Origin: Larkinella humicola
GTDB lineage: Bacteria > Bacteroidota > Bacteroidia > Cytophagales > Spirosomataceae
Reading direction: 5' to 3'
DNA length: 64,000 nt
Assembly: GCF_008727875.1 (NCBI RefSeq)
Contig: NZ_VTWS01000001.1
Location: forward strand, 1,054,001 to 1,118,000
Shown here: positions 26,257 through 35,267 of the stretch, in pieces
Layout of the letters: each line of letters begins with the position of its first letter
Numbering within the stretch: position 1 is the stretch's first letter
Notes under the pieces: generated by a model
Told to the model about the DNA's origin: nothing
What the model saw: only the letters and a program-made list of their open reading frames with translations
The model's database searches: none
Program-made: the position numbers and the translations under genes

Positions 26257-26278
26257 GTATGGGTTAATCATTTCTGAA

Positions 26279-27412
26279 ATGAACGCACTGGCACTCGGCA
26301 GATCAAACCGGCACTGGTTTTTCGCCTACAAACTCTACCACATCCCGTTCTGGTTTCTCTATAACTATCTCTGGTGGGCCATTGCTGTGGGCAATCCGTA
26401 TAAAGCCGCTACCAGTCTATTTTTTACGCCTTTTTCCATCAAGTTTCTATTTTATTTCATTTTTCAGGCACTGGCAGCCTATTTCAACCTCTATTTTCTG
26501 ATCCCGAAATACCTGGAGAAAAACCGTCTTCTGGCGTATATGACATTCCTGTTGCTGACCATAGTCGTTGCCTCTTTATGCATCATTCCCGGATATTATT
26601 TAAGTGCTTACTGGTCCGAAAAAACGCTGAATGAACTGTACGGGGGCGGCTCCGAAGCGGACTGTTTTTACAAGTTTCTGAACAATGCGTTTTCATCGAC
26701 CGTGGCGAGTATGACGCTGGCGATGAGTATAAAATTGACCAAAAACTGGGTGGAAACCCGGCAACGGCAACAACTGCTCGAAAAGGAAAAACTGGAGACA
26801 GAACTGAAATTTTTAAAATACCAGTTCAATCCGCATTTCCTGTTTAATACCATCAATTCCATCTTTTTCCTGATTCATAAAAATCCGGATATGGCATCGG
26901 ATTCGCTGGCTAAATTTTCGGAATTATTGCGGCATCAACTGTACGAATGCAATGACCAGAAAATACCACTGACCAAAGAAATCACGTATTTGGAGAATTT
27001 TATCGAACTGGAAAAACTCCGCCAGAACAACAACATCGAGGTCATTTTTCAGATGGATTTCCAGGACCACGAACCGCTGGAAATTGCCCCGTTCGTTCTG
27101 ATGAATTTTGTAGAAAATGCGTTTAAGCACGTTTCGAAACTGACCGATCAACCCAACTGGATTCGGATCGATCTCCGGCTGGATCAGCGCAACCTTTGTT
27201 TCGCGGTTTCGAACAGCACTTCACCCAGTAGCGCCAGCGACGTGCTGAACTTCGGCGGTATTGGCATTAAAAACGTGCAACGAAGACTGGATTTGATTTA
27301 CCCGGACCGCTACGTTCTGTCCATTCTGAACCGGGACAGCCGGTTCGATGTGCAACTTCAGCTCACGTTGTCTGAACTGGAAATTCGTCACGCTCTGGAA
27401 ACGGCGGCCTAG
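26279..27412 (+). CDS. LytS/YehU-type sensor histidine kinase
   Basis: 377 residues. About four hydrophobic helices cover residues 20-150, then a short coiled linker (RQRQQLLEKEKLETELKFLK in part) leads to the His_kinase motif YQFNPHFLFNTINS with the phosphoacceptor His near 186. An HATPase region follows with FVLMNFVENAFKHVSK and GGIGIKNVQRRLDLIYP. This is the class paired with LytTR regulators in Bacteroidota. The LytTR gene starts 48 bases downstream. The stimulus is unknown; the membrane part has no recognised ligand domain. Divergent to a TonB-like outer membrane protein gene. Confidence 0.93.
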   Translation: MNALALGRSNRHWFFAYKLYHIPFWFLYNYLWWAIAVGNPYKAATSLFFTPFSIKFLFYFIFQALAAYFNLYFLIPKYLEKNRLLAYMTFLLLTIVVASLCIIPGYYLSAYWSEKTLNELYGGGSEADCFYKFLNNAFSSTVASMTLAMSIKLTKNWVETRQRQQLLEKEKLETELKFLKYQFNPHFLFNTINSIFFLIHKNPDMASDSLAKFSELLRHQLYECNDQKIPLTKEITYLENFIELEKLRQNNNIEVIFQMDFQDHEPLEIAPFVLMNFVENAFKHVSKLTDQPNWIRIDLRLDQRNLCFAVSNSTSPSSASDVLNFGGIGIKNVQRRLDLIYPDRYVLSILNRDSRFDVQLQLTLSELEIRHALETAA

Positions 27413-27459
27413 GCCCGCGAAAGGTGGTGATCAGAATGAATTTATAAAAACCGCATCCC

Positions 27460-28188
27460 ATGATGAATTGCGTGATTATTGATGATGAACCGTTGGCCCG
27501 GGAAGGCATTGCCAGTTATGTGCGGGAGATCGATTTTTTAAATCTGGTTCAGACCTGCCAAAATCCCGTTGAGCTGATCAAACTGCTGGACGAACACCGG
27601 ATCGATCTGCTTTTTCTGGATATTCAAATGCCGAAAATGAACGGGATTGATTTTCTAAAAATCGTACAAAATCCGCCGATTGTCATCATTACGACGGCCT
27701 TTCCGAGCTACGCCCTGGAAAGCTTTCAGTTGAATGTGCTGGACTATTTACTGAAACCCATCACCTTCGACCGGTTTTTTAAAGCCGCTAACAAGGCCAA
27801 GGAATACTTTCAGCTCATCACAAAACCGGCGTATGCCGACCATCAAAAAGCCGATCCAAACGCGGATTATTTCTTCATTAAATGCGAGAACAAATACGAA
27901 AAAATCCAGTTTAATGACATTCTGTATATTCAGGGCATGCAAAATTACGTCACGATCTATACCCGGAAAGGAAAGTATGTAACGCTGCTCTACCTCAAAA
28001 ATCTGGAGCAGAATTTAGACTCGAAATCATTTATTCGGGTCCATAAATCCTACATTGTTTCCATCGATAAAATTGAAGCCATCGATGGGAATGAGATTGT
28101 CATTCAATCACACCGCATTCCCATCAGCCGAAATTACCGGGAGCAGATTATTCAACAGGTTGTGAAAACGAAGCTCTGGATAAAATAG
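27460..28188 (+). CDS. LytTR-family response regulator
   Basis: 242 residues with an N-terminal receiver domain (about 2-120; acidic residues D8/D9, phosphoacceptor D54 in LLFLDIQMPKMNG, TTAFPSYALESF, LLKPI) and a C-terminal LytTR DNA-binding domain (about 140-240; YFFIKCENKYEKIQFNDI, YIQGMQNYVTIYT, FIRVHKSYIVSIDKI). LytTR domains bind short direct repeats and often control surface or transport genes. It is the partner of the kinase just upstream. It ends 3 bases from the opposing STN-repeat gene with no stem-loop between, so transcription may read through on both strands. Confidence 0.94.
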   Translation: MMNCVIIDDEPLAREGIASYVREIDFLNLVQTCQNPVELIKLLDEHRIDLLFLDIQMPKMNGIDFLKIVQNPPIVIITTAFPSYALESFQLNVLDYLLKPITFDRFFKAANKAKEYFQLITKPAYADHQKADPNADYFFIKCENKYEKIQFNDILYIQGMQNYVTIYTRKGKYVTLLYLKNLEQNLDSKSFIRVHKSYIVSIDKIEAIDGNEIVIQSHRIPISRNYREQIIQQVVKTKLWIK

Positions 28189-28191
28189 ACG

Positions 28192-30174
28192 TTACCGGTT
28201 GCAAAACCGCAAAGCCGCCTGAAAACCGACCCAGCCCGTCGAAAACGTATTAACCAGGTTGCTGGAATTGTTGAAGAGCGGCACATCGAAGCGTGTGGCC
28301 GGTTTGGCGCGGGTGTAGTCACTCAGGTATAAATTGACGGAAGGCCCAACGGCGAGCGCAATGCCCCGGGTCAGTTTTTTCTCGATTCCCATGTTCAGGC
28401 GAACCAGCGTGTTCCACTCGCCCCAATTGAACTGGTCGTCTGCACTCAGTACGTTTCCGGTCAGGTCAAAATTCAGCATCCAGCCCCGCTTCAAGTCCAC
28501 CGCCGTTCCCAGGCCATAGCCCAGGCTCCAGAGCGGTTTTCCAGTCATGCCCAGATTCGAGCCGCCGGTGAAGATGTTGTAGAACCGCTGAACGCCGGTT
28601 TTGAAAGTCAAATTGGTGGTCATCACCTCGTCCGTCGAAATCTCCAGCCGCCGGTAGCCGTTCCGGTGAACGTAACTGAAGAGACCAAAAGGTGTCGTTT
28701 CCGACGAACCGGCAATGTTGACCAACGCAATCTGGTGACCCCGAACCACCTTTGTCGCGTAGTTCAGAAAACCACTAAGCTGCCAGCCCGATAGCTCGCC
28801 CACGGCGATGTTGGTGAAGCCCGCCAACTGAAAACCTGTCATGTTACCGCCGGTTATGTTTCCGTACCCCGCCAACTGAAAACCGGTCATCGAGCGGGCA
28901 GCAATGTTGGTGAAGCCCGCCAGTTGAAAACCACTCATGTCGTCGACAACGATGTTACCAAAACCGGCCGCCTGAATGCTTTCGGACATTTTGCCCATCG
29001 TCATGTTGTAAAAACCGGCCGCCTGAATACCCTGCATGTTTCCGATCACGGTATTGCCAAAACCGGCCGCCTGAATGCCCAATACATCGCCCCGTACCCC
29101 GTTGAAGAAACCGGCCGCCTGCACCCCACTGAGGTTTTCGCCCACGACATTGGCAAAACCAGCGACCTGAACCCCACCGACATCGCCCCGAACCAGGTTC
29201 ATAAATCCGCCCACTTCCAGGGCGGTAACACCCAGCGAATACCCGGCCACCAGGTTCAATGAGTACTGGTTAATGACCCGTCCACTGAGCGTGTGGTTGG
29301 TGCCCACAAACGGGAAAAGCGAAAACTGAATGTCGCGGTGAATGGTGTCACCCGCCAGGTTGGCGTCGTGAACGGCCTGTCGGGTCGATTTAAACCAGTC
29401 GGCAAAATCGTTTGTGGTTTCTTCCAGCACCGACTTGCTGCGATCCCAGATGGTGGGGCCGGGCGTGCTGGTGCGGGGCGCGGGCGTCGAATCGACCGGA
29501 ATGGTCACGGCAACCGGTTGCGCTATAATGGGCGTCGGGCGCGTGGTGTCGATCGACGTCCGGACGGTCATGGGTTGCAAAGCCGTTTGCGAAGGCAGGG
29601 GCGTCATCCCAATGTCGAGTTTGTGCGTTTGCCGGGCGTTGATGGAGACGGTTTCGGAGAAATAATATTTCCGGCGAACCTCCAGCCGCACCGATGGAAT
29701 TTCGGTCGACAGTTTGATGCGGTAATAGCCATACGGATTCGAAACGGTGGACGCCAGCGTGGTTTTTTCGTAAATACTGACCTGACTGACCCGCTGCCCG
29801 GTTTGGCGGTCGGTGATATACCCGTCCAGAATGAAACTTTTGGGTGCTTCGGCGGGCGGCTCCGCTTTTTGCAGAATGATGTGGTTCCCGCGTGATTTGT
29901 AGGTGATGGTTCCCCGAAAAATCTGGTTCAGCAAAGCCCGGACGGAGTTGGTGGTCCGCAGACTCAGCGTGCTGTTGGGATTGATGAGGGCGGCATTGTA
30001 GGCAAAGGAAAATTGACCTTTGGTACTGATGACTTTCAGGGCATTATCGATTCGCTCGTTGGTAAAATCGACTGAAACAACACGTTCGAGGGGCGGAGTC
30101 GACTGGGCAACGGTTTTATGCAGTAAACTACAAAAAATCAGCAGGAAGAAGATACGGATTGGGTACATCGTCAA
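28192..30174 (-). CDS. STN-domain protein with LA_2272-like surface repeats, no TonB barrel signature
   Basis: 660 residues. A signal peptide (to about 23, TVAQ) is followed by an STN domain (about 33-100: VDFTNERIDNALKVISTKGQF), a carboxypeptidase-regulatory domain (about 112-190) and a Pro/Thr-rich linker. Then come about eight to nine tandem units of about 20 residues (about 325-485) reading like GFQLAGFTNIA-G-MTG. A beta-rich C-terminus ends FCNR. The repeats resemble LA_2272-type surface repeats as I remember them. No TonB plug is visible. It is the third gene of an ECF sigma/FecR unit, where a TonB receptor would normally sit, so it may be both sensor and output of the cascade. Repeats are also visible in the DNA (28790-29230). 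Confidence 0.75.
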   Translation of the reverse strand: MTMYPIRIFFLLIFCSLLHKTVAQSTPPLERVVSVDFTNERIDNALKVISTKGQFSFAYNAALINPNSTLSLRTTNSVRALLNQIFRGTITYKSRGNHIILQKAEPPAEAPKSFILDGYITDRQTGQRVSQVSIYEKTTLASTVSNPYGYYRIKLSTEIPSVRLEVRRKYYFSETVSINARQTHKLDIGMTPLPSQTALQPMTVRTSIDTTRPTPIIAQPVAVTIPVDSTPAPRTSTPGPTIWDRSKSVLEETTNDFADWFKSTRQAVHDANLAGDTIHRDIQFSLFPFVGTNHTLSGRVINQYSLNLVAGYSLGVTALEVGGFMNLVRGDVGGVQVAGFANVVGENLSGVQAAGFFNGVRGDVLGIQAAGFGNTVIGNMQGIQAAGFYNMTMGKMSESIQAAGFGNIVVDDMSGFQLAGFTNIAARSMTGFQLAGYGNITGGNMTGFQLAGFTNIAVGELSGWQLSGFLNYATKVVRGHQIALVNIAGSSETTPFGLFSYVHRNGYRRLEISTDEVMTTNLTFKTGVQRFYNIFTGGSNLGMTGKPLWSLGYGLGTAVDLKRGWMLNFDLTGNVLSADDQFNWGEWNTLVRLNMGIEKKLTRGIALAVGPSVNLYLSDYTRAKPATRFDVPLFNNSSNLVNTFSTGWVGFQAALRFCNR

Positions 30175-30239
30175 TGGTACGTTTGGGTTGAAGACACCCT
30201 AAAAAGTCGTTACCCCTACACAGGCAAGCATTCTTTGAC

Positions 30240-31352
30240 TCATTCCTGGCACTCGTAGCCCGCTTTACCCTCTAAGGTGATGCGGTTGCCATCCCGCTTA
30301 ATGAGTAAATCCATCGCTTCCGCCGTAATAGACAGGACCTTCTCCAGTTTTTCATTTTCGAAAGCCAGGGTAGACGTAAATTCACAACGCCCTAACCGTT
30401 CGTCTGCCAGATGAATATCAGCATGATACACCTCGTTGAGCGTCTCCACAATTTTGCTCAGGGGTTCTCTGTCAAATACCAGCCGCCCGGTTTTGAAGGC
30501 CATCGCATTGGCGTCGAACCGGAGTGCTTTGATGAGCGTGTCTTTCTTCGCGTCGAAAACCGCCTGTTCATCTTTGACCAGCGTAACCTCTTTCGCTTTG
30601 GTCGAAAATTTCACTTTTCCGGTACGAACCGCCACCCGCACGTCCGCTGTATAGGCCCGGATGCTGAACGACGTCCCCAACACCTGAACGGTGGTGTTGC
30701 GAACCTGAATCCGGAAGGGTTTGGTGGGGTCGGGTTTGACATCAAAAAAAGCCTCACCAGTTAGTTCAACCTCGCGGCTATCGCCGGCAAACGACTCGGG
30801 ATACGTCAGTTTGCTGTCGCGGTTCAACAAAACCCGGCTGCCATCGGGCAGAATTTTCTCAATTTTCTGATCGGCGGTCACGGCAGCCACCTGCGCCACC
30901 GGAACGGTTTCGGTTTCTTTCGTGAAAAACCACAGCAATCCCGACAACAAAACCACCGTTGCGGCCACGGCCCACACCGGCGATTGCCACCAGCTACGGG
31001 TCCGGTTGCTCCGAATTGGGGTAACGGGCAGCGGTTTTATGACGGGTTCCGGCGGGGCTTCGACCGGTTTTGTGGGGGTGCGTTTATCCTCCGTTTCAGA
31101 CGAAGACCGCATTTTGCCCCGCATTTTCTGCCAGGCCGCATCGGTATTGACCGGAATCGACGGCGGTTGGGCTTTCTGGCTCAGTTTCCCGGCCGTATCC
31201 CAAATCCGTTCGAAGCGGTCGAATTCCTGACGTTCGGAGTTGTCCTGATCCAGCCAGCGCTGAACCCGTTCCGACTCGGCAGCATCGGTCTCCCCGGCCA
31301 GGAATTTCCCCAGCAGGTCGTCGTCGATTCGGTTTTCGGGTTGATCAGGCAT
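30240..31352 (-). CDS. FecR-family anti-sigma regulator (second cascade)
   Basis: 370 residues: a cytoplasmic N-terminus (DDLLGKFLAGETDAAESERVQRWL, split here, typical of FecR), a Pro-rich linker, one TM helix at 125-143 (VWAVAATVVLLSGLLWFF), a FecR domain (about 155-255; EKILPDGSRVLLNRDSKLTYP, GEAFFDVKPD) and a C-terminal DUF4974-like domain (FDREPLSKIVETLNEVYH). It should hold the ECF factor encoded upstream and respond to the STN protein encoded 65 bases downstream. The gap to the sigma gene (31353-31457) contains a weak inverted repeat. Confidence 0.92.
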   Translation of the reverse strand: MPDQPENRIDDDLLGKFLAGETDAAESERVQRWLDQDNSERQEFDRFERIWDTAGKLSQKAQPPSIPVNTDAAWQKMRGKMRSSSETEDKRTPTKPVEAPPEPVIKPLPVTPIRSNRTRSWWQSPVWAVAATVVLLSGLLWFFTKETETVPVAQVAAVTADQKIEKILPDGSRVLLNRDSKLTYPESFAGDSREVELTGEAFFDVKPDPTKPFRIQVRNTTVQVLGTSFSIRAYTADVRVAVRTGKVKFSTKAKEVTLVKDEQAVFDAKKDTLIKALRFDANAMAFKTGRLVFDREPLSKIVETLNEVYHADIHLADERLGRCEFTSTLAFENEKLEKVLSITAEAMDLLIKRDGNRITLEGKAGYECQE

Positions 31353-31365
31353 TTATTTTTTGGAG

Positions 31366-31440
31366 TAAAGACTCAAGACATGAGATTAGAGATAAAATGA
31401 TTTTCAGTGAATTAACCGTTTTTTTAGTCTATATTCTCTT
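31366..31440. repeat. Degenerate inverted repeat between ECF and FecR genes
   Basis: AGACTCAAGACATGAGATTAGAGA-like sequence on the left matches, with several mismatches and a gap, the reverse complement of AGTCTATATTCTCTTGACTC on the right. Units near 7 bp (AAGACTC, AAGACAT, GAGATTA, GAGATAA) suggest a decayed member of the heptad hairpin family. Weak evidence. Confidence 0.35.
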
Positions 31441-31457
31441 GACTCTCCTCTACCTGC

Positions 31458-32063
31458 TTAATTTAAAAAAAGTACCATTAAAAGCGGCAGATAATCCGCC
31501 AGTTCGGTTCGTAAAATGCGCAGGGCTTTCCCGATCTGGTTTTCCACGGTTTTGATGGAAAGCCCGAGTTGGTCGGCAATCTCCTGGTACTTCATCTCTT
31601 CAAACCGGCTCATCGAAAAAATCAGCCGGCATTGTTCCGGCAACCGCTGGATGGCCACCTGCAAACGATCCGACAACTCGTCGGCAATTAACGACTGCAT
31701 GGGTGCTTCCGCCGACGACTGGTACATCTCGACCTCATATGCTGCCTGCTCGCGGTGTTCCGATTGCACGGACAGGTGCCGGATGCGGTTCAGGCAGCGG
31801 TTGTGTACCGAACGATACAAATACGACTTCAGCGAAACCGTAATTTCCAGGGTGTCGCGTTTTTCCCAAACTGCCAGAAAAACCGCCTGCACCGCTTCTT
31901 CGGCATCATCCCAATCGTGCAGGAACGTGCGGGCATACTGGCACAACGGTGCGTAATGGTGCCGGAACACGGCCTCAAACGCGGGTTCGTCGCCCAGTCG
32001 TATCGCATGAATTAATTCCTGATCAGTCAGTTGCACGTAGTTGCGTCCGTTTTTTGGTGGCAA
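31458..32063 (-). CDS. ECF-type sigma factor (second cascade)
   Basis: 201 residues. Sigma region 2 (about 20-95) includes AFEAVFRHHYAPLCQYARTF, split here, and DAEEAVQAVFLAVWEKRD; region 4 (about 130-185) includes LPEQCRLIFSMSRFEEMKYQEIADQLGLS, in pieces, and KTVENQIGKALRILR. It ends in a hydrophobic LPLLMVLFLN tail as the first cascade's factor does. It heads a unit with FecR and the STN-repeat protein. Three AAYGGTA repeats at exact 20-bp spacing lie just upstream (32118-32164). Confidence 0.92.
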   Translation of the reverse strand: MPPKNGRNYVQLTDQELIHAIRLGDEPAFEAVFRHHYAPLCQYARTFLHDWDDAEEAVQAVFLAVWEKRDTLEITVSLKSYLYRSVHNRCLNRIRHLSVQSEHREQAAYEVEMYQSSAEAPMQSLIADELSDRLQVAIQRLPEQCRLIFSMSRFEEMKYQEIADQLGLSIKTVENQIGKALRILRTELADYLPLLMVLFLN

Positions 32064-32379
32064 ATCTACTACTCTTTTTTGAACCCGTATCTACTGCAAC
32101 TACCGACATGACACCCAAATGGTAGATTCCCCCCATGAATGGTATATTTTTTTTCTAAACGGTATGAAATTGATCGGTACAGGCCGTCAGGATCGTTCTG
32201 TTTCGTGAAATCTTCCCATCCAATTCCGGATTTTACGGAAAGATGGAAATACAAACACGGGACACGGAGTCGTCAGGTAATGAGTAAAGATCGTTCTTAA
32301 ACCTGCTTATAGGTACTCAACTGCATTCGGGTAATCCATCCTGACGGGACGAATGCCTTAACGCTTCCTGTTCTTCATC
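32064..32379. other. 316-base divergent gap
   Basis: This gap separates the ECF sigma gene from the sugar isomerase gene and should hold both promoters. Besides the three AAYGGTA repeats at 32118-32164 and a T8 run near 32147-32154, nothing is recognisable; no convincing short gene or hairpin. Confidence 0.5.
32118..32164. promoter_or_regulatory. Three direct repeats at 20-bp spacing upstream of ECF sigma gene
   Basis: AATGGTA at 32118 and 32138 and AACGGTA at 32158 are exactly 20 bp apart, two helical turns, placing the sites on one face of the helix. They lie 55-100 bases upstream of the sigma factor start. A related ATCGGTA at 32173 is off register. Confidence 0.4.
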
Positions 32380-33291
32380 ATGACCGCACTGACGCGCCGT
32401 TCTGCACTCAAAACCACCGCTGCCGGATTGGCAACGGCCTTGCTGGGAACCTTAGCCGGTTTCGATTCGAAAAAACCGCTTCTCGCCTTTTCGACCCTGG
32501 GTTGTCCCAACTGGAACCTCGACCACATTCTGAAAACGGCCGTAACGGCCGGTTACCAAGCCGTTGAATTCCGGGGTCTGGCGGGCGAACTGGATCTAAC
32601 CAAAAGTCCGTCTTTCAATACAGCAGCTCAAGCCAAAGAGACCCGCACCCGGTTTGCAGACCAGGGCATCCGGATTTGCAATCTGGGATCGTCGGCTCAA
32701 CTGCACCATGCTGACGCCACCAAACGGGCCAAAAACCTGGATGAAGCCCGGCGGTTTATCGATCTGGCGCAACAACTCGGCTGCCCGTATGTCCGCGTTT
32801 TCCCTGATCAGCTTCCGCCGGACCAAAGCCGGGAAGCCACGCTTCAGCTGATCAGCGAGGGGTTGCTGACGTTGGGCGATTTCGCAAAAAACAGTTCCGT
32901 AACGGTGCTGCTCGAATCACACGGCGAACTGACCCGGAGCGATCTGCTCATTCAGATTCTGGAAGCCGCCAGACACCCGAAAGTGGGCCTGATCTGGGAT
33001 ATTTTCAACATGTGGGCCGACGCCCATGAAGCGCCCGCGGAAGTGTACCGGAAATTAAAACCGTACATCCGGCATGTCCACGTCAAAGACGCCCGGATAG
33101 CCAACGGGAAGCACCAGTACGTGCTGCTGGGCCAGGGTGAGGCTCCTCTTCGGGAAGCCTTCGACTCCTTGAAAGCCGGCAAATACGAGGGTTACTACAG
33201 CTTTGAATGGGAAAAACTCTGGCATCCCGACATTGCCGAACCGGAGCAGGCCATCCCGCACTATCCCAAAGCGATGAAGGCGTATTTCTGA
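32380..33291 (+). CDS. Tat-exported sugar phosphate isomerase/epimerase-like TIM barrel
   Basis: 303 residues. An N-terminal twin-arginine signal (LTRRSALKTTAAGLATALLG) points to export. The body is a xylose isomerase-like TIM barrel: AFSTLGCPNWNLDHIL, YQAVEFRGLAGELD, PYVRVFPDQLP, VLLESHGELTRSD, VGLIWDIFNMW, HVHVKDARIANGKH and YYSFEWEKLWHP. Glu in LLESHGE, Asp in LIWDIFN, His in HVHVKDA and Glu in FEWEK are the likely metal or catalytic positions. Such exported homologues are frequent in Bacteroidota and Planctomycetes with unknown sugar substrates. It is a single gene; an AAA ATPase remnant on the other strand follows. Confidence 0.88.
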   Translation: MTALTRRSALKTTAAGLATALLGTLAGFDSKKPLLAFSTLGCPNWNLDHILKTAVTAGYQAVEFRGLAGELDLTKSPSFNTAAQAKETRTRFADQGIRICNLGSSAQLHHADATKRAKNLDEARRFIDLAQQLGCPYVRVFPDQLPPDQSREATLQLISEGLLTLGDFAKNSSVTVLLESHGELTRSDLLIQILEAARHPKVGLIWDIFNMWADAHEAPAEVYRKLKPYIRHVHVKDARIANGKHQYVLLGQGEAPLREAFDSLKAGKYEGYYSFEWEKLWHPDIAEPEQAIPHYPKAMKAYF

Positions 33292-33421
33292 TTGAAAGCC
33301 GGAGACGTTTTTTAAAGAGCAGTGGCAAAAAACGGCTCTAAAAAGTCTTTCAGGGGTTTTAAGACAGGATTGGTTGGAGCAAGTTCAAAAGTCCCTCTAA
33401 AAGAAAAAGAATTATTAAAGA

Positions 33422-33595
33422 TTATGGCATGTTTAAGATATCATTTGCATCAAACGTCAACGCTTCCAAAACCGACGTCTTCCCCACGTTATTATCCCCA
33501 ACAATCAAATTGAATTGCCCCAGATTGGACATTTCAAACGAATCGAACCGTTTGAAATTCTCAATCCTGAAGTAGGTTAAATGCTGCTTTTCCAT
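33422..33595 (-). pseudogene. Truncated AAA-family ATPase (N-terminal remnant)
   Basis: A 57-codon frame on the minus strand reads MEKQHLTYFRIENFKRFDSF, then NLGQFNLIVGDNNVGKTSV and LEALTFDANDILNMP, then stop. This is the start of an AAA_15/OLD-like ATPase: the RIENFKRF strand and a Walker A loop GDNNVGKTS. Full-length relatives run to about 350-450 residues; here the Walker B and the rest are missing. A different minus frame stays open from about 33420 to 33312 (TFELAPTNPVLKPLKDFLEP-like) and may be further decayed sequence. Relatives occur in defence and house-cleaning loci, but none can be claimed here. It lies in the 317-base gap between the isomerase and carboxylase genes. Confidence 0.7.
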
Positions 33596-33608
33596 TTCGC
33601 TATTCGAT

Positions 33609-35165
33609 TTACAACGGAATATTCCCGTGTTTTTTCTTCGGCAGGGTCGCCACTTTGTTCTCCAGCATCTGAAACGAGCGGATCAGTTTCTGTCGGGTTT
33701 GCTCGGGGTAAATTACCTCGTCGATGTAGCCCCGGTGTGCCGCCCGATACGGATTGGCGAACTTGTTGGTATAATCCAGCACCTTTTCCTGCAAGCGGGC
33801 CTGCGGGTCGGCGGCTTCGGCAATTTCACGTTTGAAAATGATCTCGGCGGCCCCGCTGGCGCCCATGACGGCAATCTCGGCAGTCGGCCAGGCGTAGTTC
33901 ATGTCGGCCCCGATGTGCTTGGAATTCATCACGTCGTAGGCCCCGCCGTAGGCTTTGCGGGTAATGACTGTCACGCGTGGAACCGTCGCTTCGCAGAAGG
34001 CATAGAGCAGTTTCGCGCCGTTCGTAATGATAGCGTTCCACTCCTGGTCGGTGCCGGGCAAAAAACCGGGGACGTCTTCGAGCACCAGCAGCGGAATGTT
34101 GAAGCTATCGCAAAACCGAACAAACCGGGCGGCTTTGGTGCTGGCGTCGATGTCCAGAACCCCCGCCAGAATGGCCGGTTGGTTGCCAACGACGCCAATG
34201 CTACGCCCCGCCAGCCGGGCAAACCCGACGACGATGTTTTCGGCAAACGCTTTGTGCACTTCAAAAAAACTGCCGGCATCCACAATTTCCTCGATCACCT
34301 CGCGCATGTCGTACGGCTGATTCGGGTTTTCGGGAATGATCGCGTTCAGTTTCGGGCGGTTTTCGTCCGCCGGTTCATACGGCAGCCGAATCGGGTCGTC
34401 CTCACAGTTTTGCGGAACGTAACTCAACAGCTTTTTGATGTATTGAATACACTCCAGTTCGTTGGCGCAGGCAAAATGCGTAACCCCGGATTTGGTGCTG
34501 TGGGTGCTGGCTCCACCCAGTTCCTCCGCCGTCACGGTTTCGTGGGTCACGGTTTTCACCACGTTCGGCCCCGTCACGAACATGTAGGACGTGTTTTCAA
34601 CCATCAGAATGAAATCCGTGATGGCCGGGGAATACACCGCCCCGCCTGCGCACGGCCCCATCACCGCCGAAATTTGCGGAACGACGCCGGAAGCCAGCGT
34701 GTTGCGGTAAAAAATATCGGCATACCCGGCCAGCGACAACACGCCCTCCTGAATCCGGGCACCCCCCGAATCATTCAAACCAACCACCGGCGCGCCGTTT
34801 TTCATGGCCAGATCCATAATCTTGCAAATCTTTTCGGCGTGGGTTTCGGACAGAGCGCCCCCGAAAACCGTGAAATCCTGCGCAAAAACGTAGGTCAGTC
34901 GCCCGTGAATGGTCCCGTAACCCGTCACTACGCCGTCGCCGAGGTAGTGTTCCTTGTCGAGTCCGAAGTCGCGGGTGCGGTGCATGACGAACTTGCCGAT
35001 TTCTTCGAACGACCCTTCGTCGACCAACAGGGCAATGCGCTCGCGGGCGGTGAGTTTCCCTTTTTTATGTTGGGCGTCGATGCGCTTCTGACCTCCGCCC
35101 AGTTCGGCTTCGGCATTTTTATGGTCAAGAATTTCGGTTTTGGCTGACTTAATTTCTGCGTCCAT
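33609..35165 (-). CDS. Acyl-CoA (propionyl-/methylcrotonyl-type) carboxylase beta subunit
   Basis: 518 residues from MDAEIKSAK; the frame extends 10 codons upstream without support. This is a carboxyltransferase of the PccB/MmdA type with two crotonase-like halves: [68 protein letters not shown], then [31 protein letters not shown] and [14 protein letters not shown]. It transfers carboxyl from biotin to an acyl-CoA, usually propionyl-CoA giving methylmalonyl-CoA. The biotin carboxylase and carrier subunits are not adjacent, so the exact substrate is open. No operon partner is seen; the divergent LVIVD lipoprotein gene starts 103 bases away. Confidence 0.95.
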   Translation of the reverse strand: MDAEIKSAKTEILDHKNAEAELGGGQKRIDAQHKKGKLTARERIALLVDEGSFEEIGKFVMHRTRDFGLDKEHYLGDGVVTGYGTIHGRLTYVFAQDFTVFGGALSETHAEKICKIMDLAMKNGAPVVGLNDSGGARIQEGVLSLAGYADIFYRNTLASGVVPQISAVMGPCAGGAVYSPAITDFILMVENTSYMFVTGPNVVKTVTHETVTAEELGGASTHSTKSGVTHFACANELECIQYIKKLLSYVPQNCEDDPIRLPYEPADENRPKLNAIIPENPNQPYDMREVIEEIVDAGSFFEVHKAFAENIVVGFARLAGRSIGVVGNQPAILAGVLDIDASTKAARFVRFCDSFNIPLLVLEDVPGFLPGTDQEWNAIITNGAKLLYAFCEATVPRVTVITRKAYGGAYDVMNSKHIGADMNYAWPTAEIAVMGASGAAEIIFKREIAEAADPQARLQEKVLDYTNKFANPYRAAHRGYIDEVIYPEQTRQKLIRSFQMLENKVATLPKKKHGNIPL

Positions 35166-35267
35166 GCAAGGGCTTAATTGAATGTATAGCGACAAAAATA
35201 ATTTTTATTACGGAATCCAACGTTTTTATACGAATTTGAATCCTTGTTGCAAAAACTGCACCTTCCC

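Noticed and set aside
28790-29230. Regular 60-63-bp DNA repeats looking like a tandem array
   Set aside because: They are codons for the 20-residue protein repeats of the STN gene; the reading frame and protein pattern explain them.
33322-33513. Short plus-strand frame in the gap before the carboxylase gene
   Set aside because: It is opposite the AAA ATPase remnant and has no coding-like features of its own.
33627-35147. A 506-codon open frame on the plus strand opposite the carboxylase gene
   Set aside because: The minus strand has a clear full-length carboxylase; the plus frame has no family motifs, is His/Arg/Phe-rich and is an antisense shadow of GC-rich third positions.
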